A stretch of 64,000 nt of DNA from Prorocentrum cordatum (Eukaryota; Sar; Dinophyceae; Prorocentrales; Prorocentraceae), in the NCBI GenBank assembly GCA_963575745.1, contig CAUYUJ010018064.1:72501-136500 (forward strand), read 5' to 3'. The position numbers and the translations under genes are program-made. Shown piece after piece: positions 1 through 11,765 of this stretch (position 1 is the first letter of the stretch; each line of letters begins with the position of its first letter). The notes under the pieces were generated by a model. That model saw nothing but the letters and a program-made list of their open reading frames with translations. It ran no database searches and was not told the origin of the DNA.

Positions 1-725
1 TCCTCCTCCTCCTCCCTCCTCCCTCCTCCCTCCTCCTCCCTCCTCCCTCCTCCCTCCTCCCTCCTCCTCCTCCCTCCTCCCTCCTCCTCCCTCCTCCTCC
101 TCCCCCTCCCTCCTCCCTCCTCCCCCTCCTCCCCCTCCCTCCTCCCTCCCCCCTCCCCCTCCTCCCTCCTCCCTCCCTCCCTCCTCCTCCCCCCTCCCTC
201 CTCCCTCCTCCTCCTCCCTCCTCCTCCTCCCTCCTCCCTCCCTCCTCCTCCCCTCCTCCTCCTCCCTCCTCCCTCCCTCCCTCCTCCTCCTCCCTCCTCC
301 CTCCTCCCTCCCCTCCTCCTCTCCCTCCTCCTCCTCCTCCTCCTCCTCCTCCCTCCTCCTCCTCTCCTCCCTCCTCCTCCCTCCTCCTCCCTCCTCCCTC
401 CTCCCTCCTCCCTCCTCTCCTCCTCCTCCTCCTCCTCCTCCTCCTCTCCCTCCTCCTCCTCCTCCTCCTCCTCCTCCTCCTCCTCCTCCCTCCTCCTCCT
501 CCTCCCGCCTCCGCCTCCGCCTCCGCCTCCGCCTCCTCCTCCTCCTCTCCTCTCCTCCTCCTCCTCCTCCTCCACCTCCTCCTTCTCCTGCTCCCCCCCT
601 CCCTCCTCTCCTCCCCTCCTCCTCCTCCCTCCTCCTCCTCCTCCTCCGCCTCCTCCTCCGTTTTCATCCTCCCTCTTCTCCTCCTGCCTAGCTCTCCTCC
701 GCCTGCCCCTGGTCCTCCTGGCCCC
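1..725. repeat. (TCC)n microsatellite, interrupted
   Basis: About 700 bases of TCC/TCCC triplets and quadruplets with occasional G interruptions; the array runs off the left edge. No gene is visible in it. Confidence 0.97.
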
Positions 726-822
726 CTCCCGCTGCTTCCACTCCATTCATTCCCGACCGCTACTCTTCATCCTCGTCCTCGCCCTCCTCCCTCCGCAGCA
801 TTTCGCCATCTCCTCCTGCTCA

Positions 823-1038
823 TCCTGCTTAGGGGAACGATCAATGACATAAATATAGCAACTCGGAGGTCCGCGCGGATTTCTCGGATCGGCGCTGGGC
901 CCCCCTGGCGGCGCCTTCGGCGCCGCCACTGGTGCGCTCCGCGCGCCAGGGAGGGGGGTCCAGCGCGGATCCAAGAAATCCGCGCGTACCTCAGATTTTT
1001 TATGTTTATGTCCTTTGTCGTTCCCCTACTCCTGCTTA
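823..1038. mobile_element. Family A hairpin element, copy 1, with 9-bp TSD
   Basis: A near-palindromic element of about 198 bp (832-1029) has arms that begin GGGGAACGA and end TCGTTCCCC. It is flanked by the direct repeat TCCTGCTTA at 823-831 and 1030-1038. The inner arms read GGATTTCT and AAGAAATCC around a GC-rich loop (GGCGGCGCC...GGCGCCGCC). The same core recurs at least seven more times in the window. Confidence 0.85.
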
Positions 1039-1308
1039 CCCGCCAACTCCTCCTCCCCGTGTGTAAGCAGCTCCCCCTTTTTCCGATTGCGCATAGCACG
1101 ATGAGGTCTGGTGTTGGAGTCCCAGGTAGGCTATGACACGCGTCCGCAGATAGAGGAACAACAGCGAAATGGAAAGGGATGGGATGGAGGAATAGGATGT
1201 CAGATATGGCGCGAGCGCGCCTGGTTTGTCACTCCTCGTCTCCTCATATTGCCTTCTGCTCCTGTGTTCTCCTGCCTCCTGTCTCCCACTTCCTGCCTGC
1301 CCCCCCCC

Positions 1309-1445
1309 CACCCCTGGCATCGCTCGGACGTCCATTCCCTGTGTTTTGTCGGTTTCGTGCGTGGTTTTTTCGCCAAGTTATCAAGGATGCTCCTCGATCG
1401 CCCTCGCCGAGAAAAAATGCACACGTCCGAGCGATGCCAGGCACC
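1309..1445. mobile_element. Family L MITE-like element, copy 1
   Basis: About 129 bp (1313-1441) with perfect terminal inverted repeats (CCTGGCATCGCTCGGACGT and its complement), flanked by CACC on both sides. A diverged copy with the same termini is at 32126-32265. Confidence 0.8.
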
Positions 1446-1449
1446 TGCC

Positions 1450-3330
1450 GCCTTACATCGCCATTCCTTGGGGGATGCGACATTCGACAGCGTCGCCACT
1501 TCCGAGGGCTGCTGGAGGGCCGGCGCGATGACGTCTTACGCGGATCCAGACTACACTTTGCCACTGCCGGCGGACTGCAAGATGTGAAACTGTCGCCACG
1601 TTCGGAGGCTGCGGCGGGGGGGGGGAGCGGGCGCAACGTCACGTCTTACAGTCGGACTTCATTGGACAGGACACGCGAGAGGACAAAAGACCCTTTCCGA
1701 GGGCCACGTTGCCACAGGAATGTACGAAGCATGGGTCGCGAGACACAGGACACGAGGGTACCCTTGATCTGGCAGGGTCGACCTACTAATCTGGGCCGAC
1801 TGTACGCGAGTTCAGAGTTAGTCATCGCCACTCCTGGGGGGCTGCGGAGTCCGAGGCGGCGGCGTCGCCAGTTTTGAAAGGACGCTGGGAGGGGGGGCAG
1901 CACAGGCGCGTCTCTCGAATGCTGATTATTACACCGCCATCCCTTGGCCACGAGGTGTGGAACGGTCGCCACTTTCGAAGACAGCGGGGGGGGAGCATCA
2001 TGACATACAGTCAACCCGTATAGTAAGGATGCGCGATAAGGATGCAAGGGTCTTGGACGCCCAATCCGAAGCTTCTCGAGCGGGGCACGGCCAGCGAGAA
2101 TGGCGAGGGATGGACCGAGGAGGCGAGGATGCAAGGGTGCCCTTGGGAAGGTTGCCCATCCTAACTATGCGGGTTGACTGTATTACATGGGTTCTGACTA
2201 GATCTCGCCATCCCTGGGGGCGGGGGGCGGGGGGCTGCGAGGTGTGAAGCGGTCGCCACGTTCGAGGGCTGCTGGGGTTCGGGGGGGGGGGACAGCACAG
2301 TCACGATCTGCGCTACGCGGATTTTGACCTGGCCATCCCTGGGGAGCTGCGCACTGTGAAAGCGTTGCCACTTTCCGAGGCTGTCTGGGGGGGCGGCACA
2401 CTGACGTCTCATCTGCTTCAGATTCGACCTTGTCACCAGGGAGCTGCAAGATGTGAAATTGTCGCCACTGTGGAATGGAATGCTGCCAGGGACCAGCACA
2501 GGGACGCTTTGCGCGGGCTCTGACTACACCTCGCCATCCCTGAGGCGCTCCGCGGTGTGAAAGCGTCGCCACTTTCGAGGGCTACTGTGGGGGCAGCCTA
2601 TTGACGTCTCATGCGGATTCAAATTCGGCCTCGCAACCCCGGGGGGGTTCGAGGTGTGAGACTGCTGCTACTTTTGGAGGATGCTGGGAGGGTAACACAG
2701 GTGCGTTTCACGTGGATTCTGACCGAATCTCTCCTTCTGGGGGGGGGCTGCGACGTGTGGACCTGTCTGCCACTTTCGAAAGGGTGCTCGGAGGGCGAAC
2801 GTACTAGGTTCCGAACGCAGACTCAAGCTAGACGTCGCCATCACCTGGCGGGTGCGAACTGCAGAACTGTCGCCACTTTCGAAGCCTTCTGGGAGGGCCA
2901 GCGTAGCGGGTACCGAGAGCAGACTCAAGTTAGACCTGCGCAACTGCGAAACTATCGCCACTTTCGAATGCTGCTGGGAGGGCCAGCGTTGCGGGTACCG
3001 AGTGCACACTCAAACTAGATCTCGCCATCGCTGGGTGGGGCGCTTCAAATTGTGAAACGGTCACCACGTTCGACAGTTGCTGATAAGGCTAGCGTAGTGG
3101 GTACGAACACATCGGGGGGCTCCGAACTGCGCAATTGTCGCCACTTTCGAGGACTGCTGGGAGGGGCCCGCGTGGAGCGCACCGAGCGCAGACTCAAAGT
3201 AGCCCTCGCCTTCCCTGGGGGCTGCGACCTGCGCAACTGTTGCCACGTTCGAAATCTGCTGGGAGGACCCGCGTCGAGGACAGCACCGGACGCAGACTGG
3301 CATGCGCCCCGCTGCACGCCTGCGAGCCGC
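1450..3330. repeat. Diverged ~100-bp satellite
   Basis: About 17 degenerate tandem units. Each contains a block like TCGCCATCCCTGGGGGCTGC followed by GTCGCCACTTTCGAGG and GCTGCTGGGAGGG. The GTCGCCAC block recurs roughly every 100 bases (for example near 1966, 2260, 2365, 2563, 2868, 3137). Open frames here are incidental. Two further units of the same satellite lie in the large inverted-repeat arms (11330-11450 and 63450-63570). Confidence 0.85.
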
Positions 3331-3558
3331 CCGCAGACCTGGCGACGCCCCTGTGGGCGTGCACAGTCCACCCCCGTATGAGAAGGATGCGCGCTGAGGC
3401 TGCAAGGGCCTCGGAAGGCCATGCCGACACTCTGCGAGCGGGGCGCGTCCAGCGCAAGCGGCTAAGGACTGGGCGAAAGGGGGAGGATGCAAGGGCAGCC
3501 TTGGAAACTCGTTCATCCGCACCTTGCGGGTTGACAGTCGTTCCCGCACTGAAAAGAT

Positions 3559-3647
3559 AGGGGGCCAGATGCGAACCCTACCCCTACCCCCCACCCTCCC
3601 CCTCAGAAATCGTGGGGGGTAGGGGTAGGGTTCGCATGTGGCCCCCT
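3559..3647. repeat. 36-bp-arm perfect hairpin
   Basis: Arms 3559-3594 and 3612-3647 are reverse complements with one mismatch; the 17-base spacer is CT-rich. The arms contain ACCCTACCCCTACCCC. It looks like a tiny foldback insertion; no flanking duplication is obvious. Confidence 0.85.
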
Positions 3648-3649
3648 AA

Positions 3650-4520
3650 GAGATTCATGAAGTGGAGAGGTTGGCGGGGGGGGCTGGGCCTCGCTCGTCT
3701 CCAACCCGGTATGGACGACCGATCCTTCGGGACGCCAGATCGACAGGGCGTCGGAAGGGCTGCTCATCCGCGGGCCGCTTGAAAAACATCGCCGCCCAGC
3801 TTCTCCTCCCTCCTCCCTCGCTGTCGTCCTCTTCCTCCTTCCTCCTTCTCCCTGCTTCTGCTCATAGTCCGTAACAAATGAGGCCAGGTGTTCGGCGCAG
3901 TGGATGCGCATGGGTTGGGTTAGTCGCAGGGTGTTCTTCCAAACGTGGCCACAGAGAGCCACCCGAAGATCCCCCGAGAGCTTCGAAAAAACTCGGGGGA
4001 GTCGCCGAAAGACGCCGAAAGTGCTTCGAGAGCCTCCGAGGACCTCCGAAAGCTGCCGAGGCGGAGAGGGGGCCAGGCAACGCCAGGGAGGGTAACCGGG
4101 AAGGGGGGCCGCCACCTCCCCGAGGACGACTTCTCAGGACCCGACAAGCCCACCAAAACATCCCACAACATACAGAATCGTCCAGAATCGCTTCGACCCT
4201 TGACCCTCGAAGCTCGATCCTCGAAAGGAGGTGGCAATCCACCAAATAATGACCCCCCGGTGGCGTGACCGGAGAAGCCGCGTCCGCGGCCGTCAGCTGG
4301 CCCAGCAGCGAGTGCAGCCTCGTCCGCAGGTGTTCGGGGAACTCGGAGCCGCCCCTCGCCGGCGGACCGCGCCCTCCCACTGAGCTCTCTATTTTTTCTG
4401 TTGGCCTTTATCTGTTGTGATGTGTTGTTGTTCTTCTTGTTGTGCTTGTATTTGAATATTCACTTCTAGAGAATCAGTGATTGTGATCTCTGGAAACGGT
4501 TCCGCGCGCTCTCGCCTCGA
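3650..4520. other. No recognisable gene
   Basis: Mixed-composition sequence with a purine-rich CCGAAAG/CTCCGAGG stretch near 3950-4060. I see no protein family, RNA or mobile element. Confidence 0.4.
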
Positions 4521-4526
4521 CGTCAG

Positions 4527-5005
4527 CTACATATTCTCTGGAAGCGAGGCTCCCGCTCGAGCGTTGGCTTGAGCATAAATGCAGTCCCTTGGAGGCCCAG
4601 CTACGACGAAAACGGCTGGCGCTCGATATTTCCTCACTCGCTACCCCGAGACACCCTGGCCAGAGAGGCCCCCGAACTCAGGAACGGCGCTCTCGCTCGA
4701 GACTTCCTCGCAATTCAATCAAGTTGGCGGAGTCCCAGCCACGACGACAAGGGCTTCTGCTAGATACTTCCTCACGATGTACTCCGAAACCCCTGGCCAA
4801 GAAGGCTCCCGAACTCAGGAACGGCGCTCTCGATCGGGACTTTCTCGTAATTCAGGCAAGTTGGTGGAGGCCCACACACGGCGACAAGGGCTCCCGTTCG
4901 ATATTTCTCCATAGGTATTCCGAGAGCCCCTGGCCAGAGAGGCCCCCGAACTCAGGAACGGCGCTCTCGCTCGAGACTTCCTCGCACCTCAACAAGTGGC
5001 CGACA
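4527..5005. repeat. 137-bp tandem repeat, ~3.4 units
   Basis: The block GAACTCAGGAACGGCGCTCT starts near 4674, 4811 and 4949, a period of 137-138 bases; a partial unit precedes it. Open frames run through the array in register but change frame between units, so I do not call a gene. Confidence 0.9.
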
Positions 5006-5007
5006 AG

Positions 5008-5130
5008 GAAGATACTGCATTCCCTCCGGAAGGGAATACAATCGAAAACGAAGTGGGCGGGTATCGAGGGCTGGGGTATACGGGATGCAATACACGAGTG
5101 CCAGTAAGAGCGAACACTCTTAAAATGATG
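5008..5130 (+). repeat. Dispersed repeat G, copy 1
   Basis: Shares GGGCGGGTATCGAGGG and the flanking ~110 bases with the reverse strand of 9303-9430. Both copies lie near AAC-type microsatellites. Confidence 0.75.
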
Positions 5131-5544
5131 GTTCAACTCTCACTACTTAAAAAATAATCATTGTTGATCCCCCCTTCCAGTGCACATTGTATCTTTTCAA
5201 TGGAAGTGCCCCTCCCAGCGCTCGCACCCTATCTCTTATCAGGGAAAATCTTCATCCTCAAACTGCGTTGTTGCCCCCCGGGTTACAACAACAACAACAA
5301 CGCAGGGACACTCTCTCAGGCCACCCCTGCGGGGCCCGTGGGTGTGTCCTCGCCCCCGGGGCGAGCGCACTGCCCCAGGCCACACGTTGCAGTTGTTGCC
5401 CCGGGGGGGGGGGGGAGCAACGCGCAACACCTCTGTCATACGCTAACGTAAATCTATATGTGTTTCCGAATCTCCGTTGGCTCCCTTACTGTTCCCCACG
5501 CACTCCTGTGTCCGAAAACCGACCACGCGCCAGCGAGGCCAGCT

Positions 5545-7567
5545 CCTCCTCCTCATAGGACTCCTATGGAATCGCGCAGGACCCTGTAAGGATCCTATGG
5601 GATCCCTCCAGGGTTCCGATGGAACCGTGCAGGACCCTGTAAGGATCCTATAGGATCCCTATAGGGTTCCGATGGAATCGTGCAGGACCCTGTAAGGATC
5701 CTAGAGGATCCTTCTACGGTTCCTATGGAATCGTGCAGGACCCTGTGAGGATCCTATAGGCGCCCTCCAGGGTTCCTATGGAATCGTGCAAGACCCTGTA
5801 AGGATCCGATGGGATACCTCTAGGGTTCCTATGGAATCGTGCAGGACCCTGTAAGGATCCTATAGGTTCCTCCTCTATAGGACTCCGATGGAATCGTGCA
5901 GGACCCTGTAAGGTTCCTATCGGATCCTTCTGGGGTTCCTATGAAATCGTGCAGGACCCTGTAGGGTCCTATAGGATCCCTATGGGATTCCTATGGAGCC
6001 GTGCAGGACCATGTGAGGACCCTGTCGGATCCTTATAGGGTGTCCCTATGGAATCGTGCAGGCACCTGTAAGGATCCTATAAGATCTCTATAGGGTTCCG
6101 ATGGAATCCTGCAGGGCCCTGTGAGGATTTTATAGGACCCTTATGAAGGTTCCGCTGGAATCCTGTAGGACCCTGTAGGGATCCGATAGGATTCCTATAA
6201 GGTTCCTATAGACTCGTGCAGGACCCTGTAAGGATCCTATAGGATCCCTCCAGGGTTCCTCAAGAATCGTGCAGGACACTGTAAGGATCCAATAGGACCC
6301 TTCTAGGGTTCTTATGGAATCGTGCAGGACCCTGTAAGGATCCGATGGAATCTCTATAGGCTTCCCATAGAATCGTGCAGGACCCTGTAAGGATCCTATA
6401 GGATCCCTCTAAGGTTCTTACGGGAACCTGCTGGGCCCTGTCAGGATCCTAGAGGATCCCTCTAGGATTCCGATGGAATCGTGCAAGACCCTGTAAGGAT
6501 CCTATAGGATCCCTCGAGGGTTCCCATGGAAACGTGCAGGACCCTGTAAGGATCCTATGGGATCCCTCTGAGGCTCCGATGGAATCGTGCAAGACCCCGT
6601 AAGGATCCTATAGGTTCCTCCTTGTAGTACTCCTACGGGATCATGCAGGACATGTAAGGATCCTATAAGATTCCTATAGGATTCCTATGGAATCGTGCAG
6701 GACCCTGCACGGACCCTATGGGATCCCTGTAGGGTGCCTATGGAACCGTGCAGGACCCTGTAAGGATCCTATAGACTCCCTCTAGGGTTCCTATAGAATC
6801 GTGCAGGACCCTGTAAGGATCCTATAGGATCCCTATAGAGTTCCGATGGAATCCTGCAGGGCCCTGTGAGGATCCTATCGGATCCCTATAGGGTTCCGAT
6901 GGAATCCTGTAGGACCCTGTAAGGATCCTATAATACCTCTATAGGATTCGTATAGAATCGTGCAGGACCCTGTACGGATCCGATGGGCTCCCTATAGGGT
7001 TCCTATGGGATCGTGCAGGACCCTGTAAGGATCCGATGGGATCCCTATAGGGTTCCTATGGAATCGTGCAGGGCCCTGTAAGGATCCTATAAGATCCCTC
7101 TAGGGTTCCTATGGAAACCTGTTGGACCCTGTAAGGATCCTATAGGATCCCTCTAGGGTTCCTGTGGAATCGCGCAGGACCTTGCAAGGATCCTATAGGA
7201 TCCCTCTAGGGTTCTGATGGAGTCGTGCAGGACCCTGTAAGGATCCTATAGGATCCCTCTAGGGTTCCTATGGAATCGTGCAGGACCCTGTAAGGATCCG
7301 ATGGGATCCCTATAGGGTGTTCCTATGGGATCGTGCAGGACCCCGTAAGGATCCTATAGGTTCCTCCTTATAGGACTCCGATGGAATCGTGCAGGACCCT
7401 GTAAGGATCCTATCGGTTCCTCCTTATTGGACTCCGATGGAGTCGTGCAGGACCCTGTAAGGATCCTATAGGATCCCTATAGGATTCCGATCGAACCGTG
7501 CAGGACCCTGTAAGGATCCTATAGGCTCCCTCTACGGATCCGATGGAATCGTGCAGGACCCTGCAGA
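5545..7567. repeat. 53-bp satellite array, ~38 units
   Basis: Two kilobases of tandem units built on GTGCAGGACCCTGTAAGGAT, then CCTATAGGATCCC and TCTAGGGTTCCTATGG. Each unit carries the palindrome GGATCCTATAGGATCC. Divergence between units is modest, with point changes and single-base indels. No gene is present. Confidence 0.97.
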
Positions 7568-7970
7568 GGGGCGTGCCAAAATAATCCTCGAGAGCGGTGT
7601 GCCATAATGAAGCCTCTGAAAAGCTCTCTGTGGAGCCAGGGCCACGATCCTCGAGAGGGGTGTGCCGAAATAAAGCCTCGGCTCCCTGTGGGGCCAGGGC
7701 CACGATCCGTGAGAGGGGCGCGCCGAAATTAAACTTCGGTGGAGCACCCTGTGGGGCCAGGGCCACGATCCTCGAGAGGGGTGTGCCGAAATGGAGCCTC
7801 GGTGGAGCCCCCTGTGGGGCCAGGGCCACGATCCGTGAGAGGGGTGCGCCGAAACCAAGCTTCGGTGGAGCGCACTGAGCCACGATCCTCGAGACGGGTG
7901 TGCCCAAATCAAACCTCGGTGGAGCTCCCTGTGGGGCCACGGCCACGATCCGTGAGAGGGGTGCGCCCTT
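7567..7970. repeat. 62-bp satellite array
   Basis: Six to seven units of a block containing GGGGCCAGGGCCACGATCC and GAGAGGGGTGTGCCGAAAT follow the 53-bp satellite directly. Units alternate between 'CTCGAGAG' and 'CGTGAGAG' forms, suggesting a higher-order dimer. Confidence 0.92.
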
Positions 7971-8170
7971 TGGGGCCTGTATGGGGCTCCGCAGCAGTCC
8001 CGAAAGGACCTGCCGAGCAACGCCGCCGGGCCCTGCAGACCCCCGCAGCGGCCTGGCGAGGCCTCGTGGCGTTGCTCGGACCAGGGGCCCTGCAGGGCCC
8101 GTGCGTGGCCCCGTGGTGTTGCTCGGGGGGGGGGGGGGTCGAGCAACGGGCCTCCAGTAGTGTCCTCGCG

Positions 8171-8276
<106 letters not shown>

Positions 8277-8599
8277 CTTTACCCGAACGCTCAGTGTTCT
8301 CACCAGTGCCAGGGTTTTCATGCGACGCCAGCCAATACCCCCACTTTGTGGGGGGGGCAGTGCAAGCTCTACCAAATATCCACACGACTCTTCGCCACCA
8401 CCCACACCCAGCTTCCCGCCCTATGACGTTCGGACACTTCACTTCGTGGCCTGCGGACGACCGTGGCTACTACACTGGCGTGGAGTACACACCCACAGAA
8501 GTTGTTAAGCCTACGTTCGTACACCGAAGAAGTTGTTAAGCCTTGTTAACCCACAGAAGTGTTTTTGTTAACCACCCACGATTCGGTGATTTTATGATG

Positions 8600-9060
8600 C
8601 GCGGTGCTAAAATTCTTCTTTAGAAGCCCAATGGATTTTGGAGATTTCGGCGTGCGCGCGCGAAGAAAAAACGAATGTGTCCCGCATGGTATTATTTGAC
8701 AGGGATGATGGCCCTGGCAGGTGCGCAACCGTTGTCGCAGAAGTTCGAAAAAGTTGCTCGCAAAAGCCCGTTTGACAGAAATGTTTAAAAAGTGTTGGGT
8801 TTCCTACGAATCCGCAAGAGCGCGCGGGATGAGATTTTGACATTTTTTTGTTGAAAAACCATTGGTTTTTTGATGTTTTTATGTTAAAATCGCTCCGAAC
8901 ACTAAGCTTTTGGAAGGATTTCGTCTTGCGCGCGCGAATGTCCACTTTACCTTATTTTTTGCAAGGGATTCTTGAAATTTGATTATATTAGAACAAGAAA
9001 TGTCATTTTATAGTGTTTTTTGCAAGGGAAAACGGATTACAACAAAACAACCGGATCTGG
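8600..9060. repeat. Family O (CGCGCG-rich) repeat, distant copy
   Basis: Contains GGCGTGCGCGCGCGAAG, CTTGCGCGCGCGAATG, TTTTGGAAGGATTTCG and TATTATTTGACAGGG blocks that recur in 46900-50160. AT-rich spacers separate the CGCGCG cores. No coding signal. Confidence 0.65.
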
Positions 9061-9182
9061 ATCACATCGTTTTACCTGAGGCTTCCTCACGAAAATGATG
9101 AAAATGTGGCTGCGGCCTAGGCGGCGGGGGGGGGCGTGCACCAGGGGGCCCAACAATAATTATTCTTTAGAATTAATAATGT

Positions 9183-9184
9183 TC

Positions 9185-9227
<43 letters not shown>

Positions 9228-9275
9228 GCAACAACAACAACAACAACAACAACACCAACACCAACACCAAACCAC
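9183..9275. repeat. (AAC)n microsatellite
   Basis: AAC triplets with a few AGC/ACC interruptions. Confidence 0.95.
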
Positions 9276-9302
9276 CACAACACAGCAGCAACAACAAACA
9301 CA

Positions 9303-9430
9303 GTAAGTTTAAGACTGTTCGCCCTTATATGCTCGAGTGTCCAATAACGCGTATTTCCCAAACCCTCGATACCCGCCCTCTTCGTCTTCGATCGAACCCC
9401 TTTTGGGGGGTATACCTTTCTTCCCTGCAG
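9303..9430 (-). repeat. Dispersed repeat G, copy 2
   Basis: Reverse-oriented relative of 5008-5130: the blocks for GGGCGGGTATCGAGGG and CTCGAG...TAAGGGCGAAC match in order. Confidence 0.7.
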
Positions 9431-9544
9431 GCCGGGCCCCGGCAAGCGGCGGGGCGGCCGCGGACCGTCGGCCTGGCCAGCGGCAGCGCTGATCGGCGGG
9501 GCGGCCGCGGACCGTCGACCCGACCCCAACGGACAGGGGACCGA

Positions 9545-9546
9545 CC

Positions 9547-9588
<42 letters not shown>

Positions 9589-9905
9589 TCGAGGACGACG
9601 GCGACGACGGCGACGACGAGCGAAAGCGAGAGCGAGAGAGAACGACAGCAGGGCCACGAAGGGCACGAAGTAGGCCACGAAGGGCGACAGCGGGGACACG
9701 AAGGGAATGCGTATGGGGCCACGAAGAGCGCAAACGAACGGGGGCCACGAAGTGCAGATAATGCGGGGCTACAGAAGGCAACTCGACTGGGGCCACTGAG
9801 GGTAGCACTGGGCCACGTAGGACAGTGAGGGGGACACAAACGGCGACAGCGGGGCCACGAAAGGGCATTGCACCATGGGGCCACAACGGGCGCGACTCCT
9901 GGGTG
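9545..9905. repeat. (GAC)n microsatellite and GGCCACGAAG minisatellite
   Basis: GAC triplets (9547-9615) are followed by irregular repeats of GGGGCCACGAAGGGC to about 9905. Confidence 0.88.
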
Positions 9906-10477
9906 CCTGGGTGTCGGGAGCGCGGCGCTTGGGCAAATTGCAAGAAATTCCAACGCAAGGCCATTCTTCAGTAAGTTGCAAGCAAGTCTCCAGCGAGAGC
10001 GCGACTCCAGAGCGCCGGGAGAGCTATTCCTGAATAAATTGTAAGGAAGAGCGCGCGCGAGGCGAAGCCAAAATACTTCGACCCTGGACCCGGGATTGAG
10101 CTTGGCAGGGCTGGTGTGTCGGTGCGTAGCCGGCGTTCCCCGACTCCCCTCTCCCCTCCCGCCCCGCCCTTCCCCCCCCCTCGCCCGACTCCCACCACTG
10201 CCTCTCGCCGCCCTGCGCCCCCTCTTTCATACTGGGAAACATCGGACAAGCCATCCGATCCTCCGACGACCCTCGTTGCGGTGAACACGAGCAACAGGGC
10301 AAGCACAGTTTGCCGCACCATCGTCAATCGTTGGGCGATAGCTCGTGGCCACGAGCTGCCGACGCATGTGCTCGGCATGCCGAATCCGAGAGGCCCACCA
10401 CGGTTGCAGGGCACCCTGGATCCCACAGAATACCCAAGTTGGGATGGGCGCCCGCTCCAACATCGCGAGTTCCATAA

Positions 10478-10625
10478 GTCCTCCTCCTCCTCCTCCTCCT
10501 CCTCCTCCACCTCCTCCTCCTCCTCCTCCTCCTCCTCCTCCTCCTCCTCCTCCTCCTCCTCCTCTCTCCTCTTCCCTCTCTCCTCCTCCTCCTCCTCCTC
10601 CTCTCCTCCTCCTCCTCCTAGGCTC
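10478..10625. repeat. (TCC)n microsatellite
   Basis: TCC triplets with two CTCTTCC-type interruptions. Confidence 0.97.
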
Positions 10626-10749
10626 CTCCTTTCCCTCTTTCCTCCGTGCCGCTCGCACGAGGCGGCCCCCTCTCGGGTCGCCCGCCCGGCCTGGCCGCCC
10701 CGCGCGGGGTCATTTCTGGCTCCCGCGGCCAGGCTCACCCTAGCGTTCA

Positions 10750-10800
10750 GTCGGGCGTGTCCCCCTACAGGGGGCTTTTCGACGAAAAACAAAAATTACG
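10750..10800 (+). mobile_element. Family B element, solitary 5' end
   Basis: Starts with the family B terminus GTCGGGCGTGTCCCCCTACA followed by TTCGACGAA. No matching right terminus follows. A second solitary end of the same subtype is at 62299-62340. Confidence 0.7.
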
Positions 10801-10884
10801 CTACCGAGGAAACCCACATACTTATTTTATGTCACGTGTGTTCACAAACCATGTCACATCTCCCTTCGCCATCCTGACGAGAGA

Positions 10885-11150
10885 TTGACCAGACCAGCCA
10901 GATCAGCCAGACTGACCAGACCAGCCAGATCATTCCGTTCCAGCCATAACCAGCCAAAGTAATCAGACCAGCCAGCCAGGCCAATCAAGCAGACCAGCCA
11001 GACCAACCATATTAGTCATGCCAACAACCGCAGCCAGAATCAGCCGGACTAACCACACGAGCCCGCCAGGCCAACCAAGCGCACCAACTAGACCAGACCA
11101 ACAAGAACAGACCAACCAGACCACGCCAACCAGACCAACCAGACAAACAA
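10885..11150. repeat. ACCAGCCAG-type minisatellite
   Basis: Irregular 9-11-bp repeats of GACCAGCCAGATC/AACCAGACC. It forms the outer end of the inverted-repeat arm; the mirror image is at 63748-64000. Confidence 0.88.
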
Positions 11151-11159
11151 ACGACGTCG

Positions 11160-11253
11160 TACTGAGCGTACTGAGCGTCGTCGTCGTCGTACTCGTCGCA
11201 CTCGTCGTCGTACTCGTCGTACTCGTCGTCGCACTCGTTGTCGTACTCGTCGC

Positions 11254-11284
<31 letters not shown>

Positions 11285-11332
11285 GTCGTATCTCGTCGTC
11301 GTACTGGGCGTCGTATTCGTCGTCGTAGCCCC
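11160..11332. repeat. (GTC)n / GTACTCGTC microsatellite
   Basis: GTC triplets interspersed with GTACTC. Mirror copy at 63566-63738. Confidence 0.95.
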
Positions 11333-11765
11333 GCAGGGGACAGGGAGGCCTCAAAGTGGTCTGCGTAAGACCACGGAAGTGGCGACAGTTGCGCAGATCG
11401 CAGCCCCGCAGGGGACAGGGAGGCCTCAAAGTGGTCTGCGTAAGACGTACCTCCCTGTCCACGCCATGCTTTTCGATGTGCTCTTGCAACCCTGCCAGAC
11501 TAATATCGACGCTCATCTCGACCATCCGGTTCAAGAGAATGGTGCACGGAGGTGGCAATTCGGCCACTGCACATTTTGGGGGCATGCCTGTGGGCGCCTG
11601 CTGTCTTTGAGCCTGCTTGAGCCGAGGTGTCTACAGTTAACCTTGCTGAGAATACTTCTGCCGCATACACGCCTGAGGCACTGGTGCATACTGCCCAAGA
11701 TATAGACTCCAGAAAATGTCAAGGCTGCTACGCTACCTACGTACCCTCTCTGTTGTCAAGCTCCC

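Noticed and set aside
3572-3592. CCCTACCCCTACCCC, telomere-like
   Set aside because: Only two degenerate units, and part of a hairpin.
5545-7970. CRISPR-like array
   Set aside because: Repeats are contiguous satellites without unique spacers, in a eukaryotic genome.
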